A DNA stretch of 64,000 bases from Verrucomicrobiota bacterium. Lineage in GTDB: Bacteria; Verrucomicrobiota; Verrucomicrobiia; Opitutales; Opitutaceae. The stretch is taken from positions 11,168-75,167 of the forward strand of contig JAEWBF010000117.1 in NCBI GenBank assembly GCA_023391285.1. Direction: 5' to 3'. Both the position numbers and the translations under genes were made by a program. Below are positions 17,360 to 25,701 of the stretch, one piece after another; within the stretch, counting starts at the first letter, position 1; each line of letters begins with the position of its first letter. The notes below the pieces were generated by a model. That model was not told where the DNA came from. It did not search any database and saw only the letters and a list, made by a program, of their open reading frames with translations.

Positions 17360-18306
17360 GCGCACCTCTCGTCAGCATCATCATTCCGTGCTACAACGCC
17401 GCCCGCTGGCTCGGCGAAACGCTCGACTCCGCTTTCGCCCAAACCTGGGCTAACAAGGAAGTCATCCTCGTCGACGACGGCTCGACCGATGAATCCCTAG
17501 TCATCGCCCGCCGCTACGAAGCGCGCGGTCTGCGCCTTCTCACGCAGCCTAACCGCGGCGCCGCCGCCGCTCGCAACAGGGGCCTCTCCGCCGCCAGCGG
17601 CGACTTCATCCAGTTTCTCGACGCCGACGACCTGCTCGCTCCCGGCAAAATTGCCGCGCAACTCGCCCGCGCCGCCCGGGAGCCCGCCGGCACCGTGTTC
17701 ACGGCACGCTGGGGACGTTTCATCGCTGATCCCGGGCATGCGCATTTTCACGACGCCAACCCGCTGTTCGCCGACCTTGCGCCGCGCAACTACCTCATCC
17801 GATACAGCTCACACGACTGCATGATGCACCCGGCCGCGTGGCTGCTCCCGCGTGCCATCGTCGAATCCGCCGGCCCGTGGGACGAACGCCTCAGCCTGAA
17901 TGACGACGGTGAGTTCTTCGCACGCGTCGTCACGGCCTCGGCCTGTGTTGCCTATTGCTACGACGCCGTGTCTCTCTACCGCTCCGCGTTGCCGTCGAGC
18001 CTCAGCGCGCAACGCCGCCGCGAGCACCTCGAATCCGCCCACCTCTCGCTGCAACTCATCGTCGATGAAATGACGCTGCTCGAGGACTCCGACGAGATGC
18101 GCCAGGCTGCCGCCAACCTCGCCCAGCGCTTCGCCTACGATTACTATCCCGCCGCGCCCGATCTCGTGCGCGATGCGGAAAACCTCGCGCGCAGTCTCGG
18201 CGGCGCGACCTTCGTAGCCCTCGGCGGACCCACTTTCCGCGTGCTGCGTCGCGTCGTCGGCTGGAAACTCGCCCGCCGTCTGCAGGTTCTCCTCGGAAAA
18301 TTCTAA
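17356..18306 (+). CDS. GT2 glycosyltransferase
   Basis: A 316-residue GT-A enzyme with VSIIIPCYNAARWLGETLDS, VILVDDGSTDES, and a DxD site in FLDADDLLAPGKI. LSLNDDGEFFARVV carries the acidic motif near the catalytic base. The ATG at 17356 sits in an ATGA overlap; an open frame begins earlier at 17209 but lies inside the previous gene. The stop is immediately followed by the next ATG. A cytoplasmic inverting glycosyltransferase; donor unknown. Confidence 0.87.
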   Translation: MSAPLVSIIIPCYNAARWLGETLDSAFAQTWANKEVILVDDGSTDESLVIARRYEARGLRLLTQPNRGAAAARNRGLSAASGDFIQFLDADDLLAPGKIAAQLARAAREPAGTVFTARWGRFIADPGHAHFHDANPLFADLAPRNYLIRYSSHDCMMHPAAWLLPRAIVESAGPWDERLSLNDDGEFFARVVTASACVAYCYDAVSLYRSALPSSLSAQRRREHLESAHLSLQLIVDEMTLLEDSDEMRQAAANLAQRFAYDYYPAAPDLVRDAENLARSLGGATFVALGGPTFRVLRRVVGWKLARRLQVLLGKF

Positions 18307-18969
18307 ATGCGCCGCATCGACAGCTATGCCAAAGTCCAGCGCCTGATCGCCGCGCTGCGACGCAACCGCCACCTCCAACTCACGCGCGAAGTCCTCGCGC
18401 GCCCTTACCTCGACGTTGGCTGCGGAGACTGCCTCCACCCCGGTTTCATCCACCTCGATTATTTTTGGAAGCCCGGCGTCGACGTATGCTGGGACGTCAA
18501 TCGCGGTCTGCCTTTCGCCGACGCATCGCTGCGCGGCGTCTTCAGCGAGCACTGTCTCGAACATTTCATGCAGCCCCAGGCGTGTGCACTCCTGCGCGAA
18601 TTTCGCCGCGTGCTCGCCGCAGGTAGCACGGTGCGCATCGTCGTGCCCGACGCCGAGACCTACCTGCGCAGCTACCTCAGCCAGATCACGGGCGATGGCT
18701 CGCACCGGTTCCCCTTCCAGGACGCCGAGGAAAACCTCCCCGGTTGGACGCCGCTCACCAGCGTCAACCGCGTCTTCTACCAGGACCGCGAATCTCCCGC
18801 CGGTCATTGCACGATGTTCGACTTCCCCCTGATGCGCCAATTGCTCCTCGACGCAGGCTTCATCGACGTCCAGCGCCGTGCCTTCCAAGAGGGACGCGAC
18901 CCCCAACTCGTCGTGGACTCGCCCGTCCGCGCCGTCGAATCGCTCTACGTGGAGGCCGTCGCGCCTTGA
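18307..18969 (+). CDS. Class I SAM-dependent methyltransferase
   Basis: A 220-residue protein with motif I YLDVGCGDCLHPGFIHLDY (about residues 36-54), an acidic post-motif II (DVNRGLPFADASLRGVFSEH) and CLEHF, the pattern of Methyltransf_11-type enzymes. It also has FRRVLAAGSTVRIVVPD in motif III. It is distinct from the FkbM family. It starts directly after the previous TAA with no gap, and the next gene starts 1 bp after its stop. Probably modifies a sugar or sugar-linked group; the target is unknown. Confidence 0.8.
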   Translation: MRRIDSYAKVQRLIAALRRNRHLQLTREVLARPYLDVGCGDCLHPGFIHLDYFWKPGVDVCWDVNRGLPFADASLRGVFSEHCLEHFMQPQACALLREFRRVLAAGSTVRIVVPDAETYLRSYLSQITGDGSHRFPFQDAEENLPGWTPLTSVNRVFYQDRESPAGHCTMFDFPLMRQLLLDAGFIDVQRRAFQEGRDPQLVVDSPVRAVESLYVEAVAP

Positions 18970-18970
18970 A

Positions 18971-20236
18971 ATGAGCGTCCGCATTTTTCATCCGACGGTC
19001 GCGCCGTTCGTCCAACAAGCCGCGCGCGCCCTCCACGAAGCCGGCCAGCTTGCCCGTTTCGATACCGCGCTCCACGACAATCCCGCCCGCTGGTCGCAGC
19101 GCCTTTTCGTGAGCGCCGCCCGTCTCGTGGGCCGCGACCTTGCTGCGCAATTCCGCCGGCGCGCGGTCACCGAAATTCCCGCTCAGCTCGTCCACTCGCA
19201 TCCATGGGGCGAATACGCCCGCCTCGCCGTGGGCGCGATGGACCGCGACGGCCGCGCCACCGATTTCGTCTGGGAGAAAACCGAGCACGCGTTCGATCGC
19301 GCCGTCAGCCGCTCGCTCGACCGTTCACTTACCGGCGTCTACGGTTTCGAACACAGCTCGCTCGCCACCTTCCGCCGCGCCCGTGAACTGGGCTTGCAGG
19401 TCGTTTACGACGTTCCCGCTCCAGACTCGGAATTCACGCACCAGCTGCTCGACCGCGAACTCGAACGTTTTCCCGAACTGCGCACGCCCTACCGCCGCCA
19501 CACCGCCGTTCGCGAGCACCGTCGCCTCGCCCGCCGCCGCGAAGAGTGGCGCACTGCCGACCTGATCATCGCCGCGTCCGAATTCACCAAGCGCAGCTAT
19601 GCTGATGCCGGGCTCGACGTCGCGAAAGTTCACATCGTCCCCTACGGCGCACCTGAACCCGCTTCTCGTGACGAAGCTCTCGCGCCGCGCTACGCATCCG
19701 CCCCGCTGACAATTCTCTGGGCCGGAACTTTCAGCATCCGCAAGGGCGCTCACTATCTTCTCGAAGCCTGGCGTTCCGCCAACCTCGGACGGCATGCCCG
19801 ACTAAAAATCTTCGGAGCGATCAACCTTCCCGGCCGCATTCTCCACCCGCTCCCGGACGGCATGTCGATCTACGGCTCAATCCCGCGCACGCAGCTTCTG
19901 GACGAGTATCGTCAGGCCGACGCGTTGATCTTCCCGACCCTCTGCGACGGTTTCGGCATGGTCGCCACCGAAGCCTGGTCCCGAGGACTTCCCGTGATCA
20001 CCACTCCTTCCGCCGGCGCGGCGGACCTCTTGGAAGATCGCGTGAACGGCGTCCTCATCTCTCCAGGCAGCACTGCTTCGATCGTCCAAGCGGCTGAATG
20101 GTGTCTCGACCACCGCGCCGAACTCGCCGCCATGCGCGAGCCCGCTCTCGCCACCGCCATTGCCTGGCAGTGGGCGGATTATCGTCGGGCGCTCGCCCGC
20201 ACGCTTCAAGACGCCGGCTGCTTCTGCGCCGCATGA
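18971..20236 (+). CDS. GT4 glycosyltransferase
   Basis: A 421-residue GT-B enzyme. The donor lobe shows LTILWAGTFSIRKGAHYLLEAW, YGSIPRTQLLDEYRQADALI and a DX7E variant of the EX7E motif in DGFGMVATE, followed by WSRGLPVITTPSAGAADLL. The replacement of the first Glu by Asp is a small deviation. Start codon ATG 18971 is 1 bp after the methyltransferase stop. It overlaps the next gene by ATGA. Confidence 0.85.
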   Translation: MSVRIFHPTVAPFVQQAARALHEAGQLARFDTALHDNPARWSQRLFVSAARLVGRDLAAQFRRRAVTEIPAQLVHSHPWGEYARLAVGAMDRDGRATDFVWEKTEHAFDRAVSRSLDRSLTGVYGFEHSSLATFRRARELGLQVVYDVPAPDSEFTHQLLDRELERFPELRTPYRRHTAVREHRRLARRREEWRTADLIIAASEFTKRSYADAGLDVAKVHIVPYGAPEPASRDEALAPRYASAPLTILWAGTFSIRKGAHYLLEAWRSANLGRHARLKIFGAINLPGRILHPLPDGMSIYGSIPRTQLLDEYRQADALIFPTLCDGFGMVATEAWSRGLPVITTPSAGAADLLEDRVNGVLISPGSTASIVQAAEWCLDHRAELAAMREPALATAIAWQWADYRRALARTLQDAGCFCAA

Positions 20237-21471
20237 TCGACCGTCCCGATATCTGCCTCGTCACGCCTGGCCATCTCGCTTCGACGCCGCGCGTCGTGAA
20301 AAACGCCGACGCCCTCGCCGCCGCGGGTTATCGCGTTCACGTGGTCTCGGGTCGGCACTTCCCGCCCGCAGAACCGCTCGATGCGGCGATTCTCGCACAG
20401 GCCACGTGGCGAAGCACGCGCACGGACTTTCCGGCCGGCTGGCGCGGGCTGGCCTCGCGCGTTCGCCAAAAACTCGCGCAGCGTCGAATCCGAACCTCGT
20501 CCGATTGCTGGCCACTCGCCGCACAGGCTCTGAACTCCGGCCATCACACCTTGGTGGCAGCGGCCTCCTCGACCCGCGCGCGATTCTTCTACGGTCACGG
20601 AGGCGTGGCCGGACTCGTCGCGGCCGCGGCGGCCGCCAAGCTCACCGGCGGACGCTTCGGGTTCGACGCCGAGGATTGGCACGAAGAAGAAACGGATTCG
20701 CTGCAAGCCAATCCACGACGCCTGGCAGCAATCCGCACTCCGCTTCGCGCACTCCTGCCCCAAGCCACGTTCCTCACATGTGCGGCTCCATTGATCGCGC
20801 AGGCATATAACTCGGCTTATGGCGTTCACCTCACCTGCCTCCTCAACGTGTTTCCCCTGAGGGACGCCCCCGCCGCACCGCGTCTTGCTCCGTCCCCAAC
20901 CAGCGCCACTCCGGCCATCCTCTACTGGTTTTCACAGACAATTGGACCGGGCCGGGGACTCGAGCCATTGATCGACGTTCTCAAGCGCCTGCGCACGCCC
21001 ACGGTTCTCCACCTGCGCGGATTTGCTTCTCCGGGCTACTGCGAATCGCTCCGCGCGCGCGCAGGCCATCTCGCCGATCGCATTATGGTGCTGCCTCCCG
21101 CTCCTCCCTGCGAAATGGCCCGTCTCGCCTCGAGCGCGCATCTCGGTCTCTCGCTCGAACAACGCACCCCGCGAAATCGCGACCTCTGCCTCACGAACAA
21201 GATCTTCACTTACCTCCTCGCCGGAGTTCCCGTGGCGCTCACGCCGACCTCCGCTCAGAGAGCCCTCGCTCCTGAACTGGGCGCGGCCGCGCTTCTCATC
21301 GATTTCGATGCCCCGGATCGCACCGCCACCCACTTGGACAACTGGCTGATCAACGATTCTCCGGCGGCCGCCGCTCACGCCTGGCACCTGGGTCAGGACC
21401 GTTTCAACTGGAATCACGAAAGTCTGAAACTCCTCGATCTCTGTCGCGAAGCTCTTGGACCCCCCAAATGA
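20233..21471 (+). CDS. GT-B fold glycosyltransferase, GT4-like
   Basis: A 412-residue protein. The N-terminal lobe has ICLVTPGHLASTPRVVKNAD, and a middle segment reads GGRFGFDAEDWHEEE, as in WbpX/WecF-like GT4 proteins. The C-terminal lobe has ILYWFSQTIGPGRGLEPLI and CLTNKIFTYLLAGVPVALTPT. Instead of EX7E the donor region reads LSLEQRTPRNRDLCLTNK, a pattern seen in GT4 enzymes that lack the canonical motif. ATG 20233 overlaps the previous stop. Specificity unknown. Confidence 0.7.
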   Translation: MIDRPDICLVTPGHLASTPRVVKNADALAAAGYRVHVVSGRHFPPAEPLDAAILAQATWRSTRTDFPAGWRGLASRVRQKLAQRRIRTSSDCWPLAAQALNSGHHTLVAAASSTRARFFYGHGGVAGLVAAAAAAKLTGGRFGFDAEDWHEEETDSLQANPRRLAAIRTPLRALLPQATFLTCAAPLIAQAYNSAYGVHLTCLLNVFPLRDAPAAPRLAPSPTSATPAILYWFSQTIGPGRGLEPLIDVLKRLRTPTVLHLRGFASPGYCESLRARAGHLADRIMVLPPAPPCEMARLASSAHLGLSLEQRTPRNRDLCLTNKIFTYLLAGVPVALTPTSAQRALAPELGAAALLIDFDAPDRTATHLDNWLINDSPAAAAHAWHLGQDRFNWNHESLKLLDLCREALGPPK

Positions 21472-22250
21472 ATTTACCGTTCCTGCTCGGCGGTCTATTA
21501 CTCGGCATCCGTCCCGCGCCTGTGGCGGCCGCCCTCAAAAAAATCCTCCGGCTCAAACGGCGCGAGGTCGTGACCTCCGACGGCGTTTTCTGGGTCGATC
21601 CCGGCAGCAACACCGGCCAGCGCATCTGGCGCGAGGGTTCCTACGAAGCCGCGTCGTCCGCCCTGCTGAAACGGCTCCTCCGTCCCGGCGATACTTTCAT
21701 CGATATCGGCGCCAACGAGGGCTGCATCACCGTGCCCGGCGCACGTCTGGTTTCACCCACCGGCCGTGCCGTCGCCGTCGAGCCGCAATTACGGCTGCAC
21801 GAGGTGCTCCGCCGCAATTTCTCGCGCAACTCCGTCAACGTCGAACTCGTCTGCGCCGCGTTGTCCGACCGCTGCGCCGAAGGCCACCTGCATCTCACGC
21901 CCGATATCAACAATAGCGCGAGCGGCCTGAGCAAACAGACTCGCTACACGCTCCGCACCCAATCCGTTCCGCTGCTCACGCTCGAAGCGCTTTTTCGTCA
22001 GCTCGGCATCAAGGATCGCGTGATCATGAAAATGGACATCGAAGGCTTCGAACACGAAGCCATCCTCGGTAGTCCGGCGCTCTTCCAAGAGCACCGAATC
22101 GTCGCGCTGCTGCTCGAGCTGCACCCGGCCTATATCAGTCGTCGCGGACTCGATCTCGACGCCGTGTCCCATTTTCTCGCCGCCTGCGGCTACCGGCATT
22201 TGCCGAACTCCGACGGCCATGTTTGGGCTCTGCCAGATTTCAACCGTTGA
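21468..22250 (+). CDS. FkbM-family methyltransferase (fourth copy)
   Basis: A 260-residue protein with SAM motif FIDIGANEGCITVPGA (about residues 77-92), AVAVEPQLRLHEVLRRN in the second strand region, and the FkbM block VIMKMDIEGFEHEAILG. It matches the FkbM family well. Its ATG overlaps the preceding GT-B stop (ATGA). It lies just before a protein with a DxD motif, so it may act on the sugar added by that neighbour, but this is only positional inference. Confidence 0.87.
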   Translation: MNLPFLLGGLLLGIRPAPVAAALKKILRLKRREVVTSDGVFWVDPGSNTGQRIWREGSYEAASSALLKRLLRPGDTFIDIGANEGCITVPGARLVSPTGRAVAVEPQLRLHEVLRRNFSRNSVNVELVCAALSDRCAEGHLHLTPDINNSASGLSKQTRYTLRTQSVPLLTLEALFRQLGIKDRVIMKMDIEGFEHEAILGSPALFQEHRIVALLLELHPAYISRRGLDLDAVSHFLAACGYRHLPNSDGHVWALPDFNR

Positions 22251-22258
22251 ACCCTGGC

Positions 22259-23224
22259 ATGGACCTAACCCTCCAGATCAACCTCTCCGCCGGCGACGCG
22301 GCCTACGCCGCCCTCACCGTGCCTCGGCTCGTCCTGGCTCACCCGGCCGTCACCCGCCGCATCGCCGTGGTCGATCTCTGCCGGCCGCAACCCACGCGTA
22401 TCTTTCATCCCGATACACGCCTGCCCGAGCCCGCTTTCTCGAACCGGGTCCGCGCGATCCGCGAGCTCGCAGAGCGCTTTCTCGCCCAAGGCTTCTTCGA
22501 TCAACTCGTCACCCTCGAACCGAACTCACCTCGTTTCGAAACCCTCGCCGCCCGCTATACCGCTGCCGGCATGACCGAAACGCATGACTACGGCGGCTGC
22601 GCGAACATGGCATATTGGGCCGGCATCGACGAGCCCACCACGCGTTTTGTTCTGCACTATGACGCCGACATCTGCCTGCACCAATCACCCGGTTTCGATT
22701 GGGCTCACCAGGCGCTGCGGCTATGGGAAACCTACCCATCGGCCGTATTCGCCACCCCTCGCATCAGCCCGCCGGGATTCGCCACCACGCCCAGGTGCGA
22801 CGCGCCCTCGCTGCACGAAGGCCGGCCTTTCGAACGCGTTGCCGACGGTTGGCTCAACGACTGGTTCAGCACCCGTTGTTTCCTCGTCGACCGGGAACGC
22901 CTCGCGCCGCATCTCCCATTGATGCGCGGCGCCCTTGGATGGGAATACCGATTCCGTCGCTTCCTCGATCGCGGCTATCCTCCCGGCCCCGAAACCTTGC
23001 TCTTCCGCGTGCTCAGCTCGCGAGGAGCCAGACGCCTCAACCTCTCGGACCCGCGCGCCTGGATTCTTCATCCCAACAGCAAGCCTGCATCTTACCTGGC
23101 AATCCTCCCGCAACTGCTCGAATCCGTCTCCGCCGGCCGGATACCCGAAGCCCAGCGCGGCCATAGCGAAATCGATGTGACTGCTTGGCAGCAGTTCCTC
23201 CAAGCCCCGGCACCGCTCCCTTAA
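22259..23224 (+). CDS. Uncharacterised protein with DxD motif, possible glycosyltransferase
   Basis: A 321-residue soluble protein of unknown family. A mid-protein motif, TRFVLHYDADICLHQSP, carries a DAD triad in the setting expected for a GT-A metal site. It is followed by TRCFLVDRERLAPHLPLMRG and, near the C-terminus, DPRAWILHPNSKPASYL. It starts 8 bp after the FkbM stop; the ATG at 22259 is preferred to the earlier in-frame start at 22223, which overlaps FkbM. It shows no clear similarity to the other orphan DxD protein at 16424 beyond the motif. Confidence 0.5.
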   Translation: MDLTLQINLSAGDAAYAALTVPRLVLAHPAVTRRIAVVDLCRPQPTRIFHPDTRLPEPAFSNRVRAIRELAERFLAQGFFDQLVTLEPNSPRFETLAARYTAAGMTETHDYGGCANMAYWAGIDEPTTRFVLHYDADICLHQSPGFDWAHQALRLWETYPSAVFATPRISPPGFATTPRCDAPSLHEGRPFERVADGWLNDWFSTRCFLVDRERLAPHLPLMRGALGWEYRFRRFLDRGYPPGPETLLFRVLSSRGARRLNLSDPRAWILHPNSKPASYLAILPQLLESVSAGRIPEAQRGHSEIDVTAWQQFLQAPAPLP

Positions 23225-23236
23225 CGATCACCGAGA

Positions 23237-24283
23237 ATGCGCATCCTGCTCACCGCCGACCCGATGATTCCCGTGCCGCCATTCGGCTACGGTGGCATCG
23301 AACGCATCGTCGACGCACTTCTTCGTGAGTATCGCTCCGCCGGACACACCGTGGCTCTGCTCGCTCACCCAGATTCCACCGCACCTGCGGACATCCATTT
23401 CTGGTGGCCCGCGTCAGTTGGACACCCGTTTCGCAACGCCCTCGCTCTTCATCAAGCAGTCCGGCGATTCCAGCCCGACGTGGTTCACAGCTTCTCTCGG
23501 CTCGCTTATTTGCTTCCGGTCCTGCCCACCTCGCAGCGTGTGATCATGTCGTATCAACGGCACACCGGCGGCAGCTCGGTCACTTGGGCCTCTCGCCTTG
23601 GAGGCAGGACGTTGCGCTTCACCGGGTGCAGCGAGTTCATCTGCCATATGGGCCGGCGTGCGGGCGGCACGTGGCACGCGATCCCCAATTTCGTCGAGCT
23701 CCACAAGTTCGATTTCGTGCCATCCGTCGACCCCGACGCGCCACTCGTTTTTCTCAGCCGGCTCGACGACGTCAAAGGTCCTGACCTCGCCATCGCCATC
23801 GCCCGCGCGGCCAAGCGTCGCCTGATTCTCGCCGGCAATCGCGACGAATCCGGCCCCCAGCGCGCATTCTTCGATCGTGAGATCGCGCCCCACCTCGGCC
23901 GCGACGGCATCGAATGGATCGGCGAAGTGGACGATGCGGCGAAAAACAAACTCCTCGGCCAAGCCGCCGCGCTCCTCGTTCCCATCCGCTGGGACGAACC
24001 TTTCGGCATCGTTTTCGCCGAAGCCCTCGCCTGCGGCACTCCCGTGATCTCTTCACCGCGCGGCGCGCTCCCCGAAATTGTGAATTCCGGCACAACCGGC
24101 TTTCTTATCGATTCAGTTGATGCCGGCGTAGCCGCCATCGGCCGTCTCTCCTCGATCGATCGCTGCGCCTGCCGTCGCGCTGCCGAAAACCAGTTCACCG
24201 CCGACAAAGTGGCCGAACGGTATCTTCAGCTCGCGTCATCGCTCGTTCAGAATCCGTCCACTCCCTCTTTCAAGGCTTCATGA
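23237..24283 (+). CDS. GT4 glycosyltransferase
   Basis: A 348-residue GT-B enzyme opening with MRILLTADPMIPVPPFGYGG and IERIVDAL, typical of the GT4 acceptor lobe. The donor lobe shows LVFLSRLDDVKGPDLAIAIA, IEWIGEVDDAAKNKLLGQA, and a textbook EX7E in EPFGIVFAE followed by ALACGTPVISSPRGALPEIV. It is close to GT4 enzymes of exopolysaccharide loci. It overlaps the next gene by ATGA. Confidence 0.9.
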   Translation: MRILLTADPMIPVPPFGYGGIERIVDALLREYRSAGHTVALLAHPDSTAPADIHFWWPASVGHPFRNALALHQAVRRFQPDVVHSFSRLAYLLPVLPTSQRVIMSYQRHTGGSSVTWASRLGGRTLRFTGCSEFICHMGRRAGGTWHAIPNFVELHKFDFVPSVDPDAPLVFLSRLDDVKGPDLAIAIARAAKRRLILAGNRDESGPQRAFFDREIAPHLGRDGIEWIGEVDDAAKNKLLGQAAALLVPIRWDEPFGIVFAEALACGTPVISSPRGALPEIVNSGTTGFLIDSVDAGVAAIGRLSSIDRCACRRAAENQFTADKVAERYLQLASSLVQNPSTPSFKAS

Positions 24284-25701
24284 CAACCGATTCGGATATT
24301 CCGCCGATTTGGCGCGATCCCGGAGCGCGGATCATTGCAGGCGTCGCCGTGATCCTCTGGTTGAGCGGCTATCCTCAACCTCACATCGACGACCTGTTCT
24401 ATACGGGCGCGGCGGTCGAACTCGCCCGATCAGGGCAACTCACAAACCCCTGGATTGCGCCTTGGATGGACTCATTCGGAACAGACCGATTTTATGCGCA
24501 ACCGCCGGTCTTGCCTTACTTGTTGGGCGGATGGCTGCTCATTTTCCAGGTTTCGGCCAAATCGCTCACCGCGTTTCACCTGATTGCCCAAGTCGTCGTC
24601 GAACTCTCGCTCTATCGCTTCGCTCGACGCGCGGGGCTCGCTTGGTTCATCGCGCTCGCACCCGCGGTCGTGGCCGGCCTTTTCCTTTTGAATCTCGGCC
24701 TGCGCCCCGAAGCGCTCGGATTAGCGTTGGTGGCGGCGAGTCAGCTCCTTTTCGAACATAAATCCAAACCTTACCTGATTTTGAGCGCAGCGCTGGCAGC
24801 GTTGGCCGTGTTGACGCACCCGCTCGTCATGTCCTTCGTCGTGCCGCTCTATGTCTGGCGCGGTCTCCAAGCGGCGCGTGGCAAAGTTCTCATCTGTTTC
24901 TGTTGGGCCACGGTCATCGGAATCGCGGTCAGCGGTGCCGCCTTCGTTCTCGCTATTCGAGGTGACGTTTTCGAATTCGTCCGAGTGATGCGCGCGTTCT
25001 CTCGCCTGCTCACCCCGCCATGGCACATCGCGCCGTCCCACTTTTGGGGCGAACTTACCTTGGGTAAACAACGCTACATCCTCGGCGCTTCGTGGTGCTT
25101 GATCACACTTGGCGCGATCCGAACGCTCATCGGCGCCAACTCGATCCCGCATCGCTCGGTGCTGCGCCACCTGTGGATCGTTTGGGCAGCCGCAACGTTC
25201 ATCGGCCTGCTGCTATATCCCACGCGGATGGTCCACTACGCCACCGCATTCGGGCTGATTCTTGCGATCGTCAGCTGGGGTCGCGTGCAGTTTGGTCGCG
25301 CATTTGCTTTGGCCAGCTTGTCGCTGGCCGGCGTCCAAAGCGCGGCGATTCTTCTGGTTCCTGTCTTCGGAAGCCTCGACGCTCCTGATGCAGCGGCGGT
25401 TCGCGCCGAGATCGAACGTCATCCCGGGCGCAAGCTCTGCGTCGATGACGTCGCCGCGCGCTTACTCTTCGACTTTAACCTTCCGGCGGGAACCGTTGAC
25501 TGGACCCAGCGCCAGTCCGCGAGCCAAGGCAGCCGGGGCACGCTCGCCGATAAACCGGCGGAAGAACTGTGGGTCGCCGCCGAATGGAAGTTGGAGCACA
25601 ACATCCCCGATTCGGGAATCCGCGCCGAGCGATTGCGGGTAGGGCCCAAGATATTCAATTCCATCGCAGCCCGTCCCCACCAGCTCGTCGTCATCGAGTG
25701 A
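24280..25701 (+). CDS. Multi-spanning membrane protein, GT-C-like (paralogue of the 10087 gene)
   Basis: A 473-residue protein with about ten hydrophobic segments and a soluble tail. The first external loop reads YPQPHIDDLFYTGAAVELAR, directly comparable with the loop of the protein at 10087; the shared DD pair is the candidate catalytic site. Tail segments also correspond (CVDDVAARLLFDFNLPAGTVDW against VDSFVARHVFDYQLPANARDW, shown in part). It probably transfers a sugar from a polyprenyl phosphate carrier in the periplasm, but this rests on topology and motif only. Overlaps neighbours by ATGA and GTGA. Confidence 0.55.
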   Translation: MTTDSDIPPIWRDPGARIIAGVAVILWLSGYPQPHIDDLFYTGAAVELARSGQLTNPWIAPWMDSFGTDRFYAQPPVLPYLLGGWLLIFQVSAKSLTAFHLIAQVVVELSLYRFARRAGLAWFIALAPAVVAGLFLLNLGLRPEALGLALVAASQLLFEHKSKPYLILSAALAALAVLTHPLVMSFVVPLYVWRGLQAARGKVLICFCWATVIGIAVSGAAFVLAIRGDVFEFVRVMRAFSRLLTPPWHIAPSHFWGELTLGKQRYILGASWCLITLGAIRTLIGANSIPHRSVLRHLWIVWAAATFIGLLLYPTRMVHYATAFGLILAIVSWGRVQFGRAFALASLSLAGVQSAAILLVPVFGSLDAPDAAAVRAEIERHPGRKLCVDDVAARLLFDFNLPAGTVDWTQRQSASQGSRGTLADKPAEELWVAAEWKLEHNIPDSGIRAERLRVGPKIFNSIAARPHQLVVIE

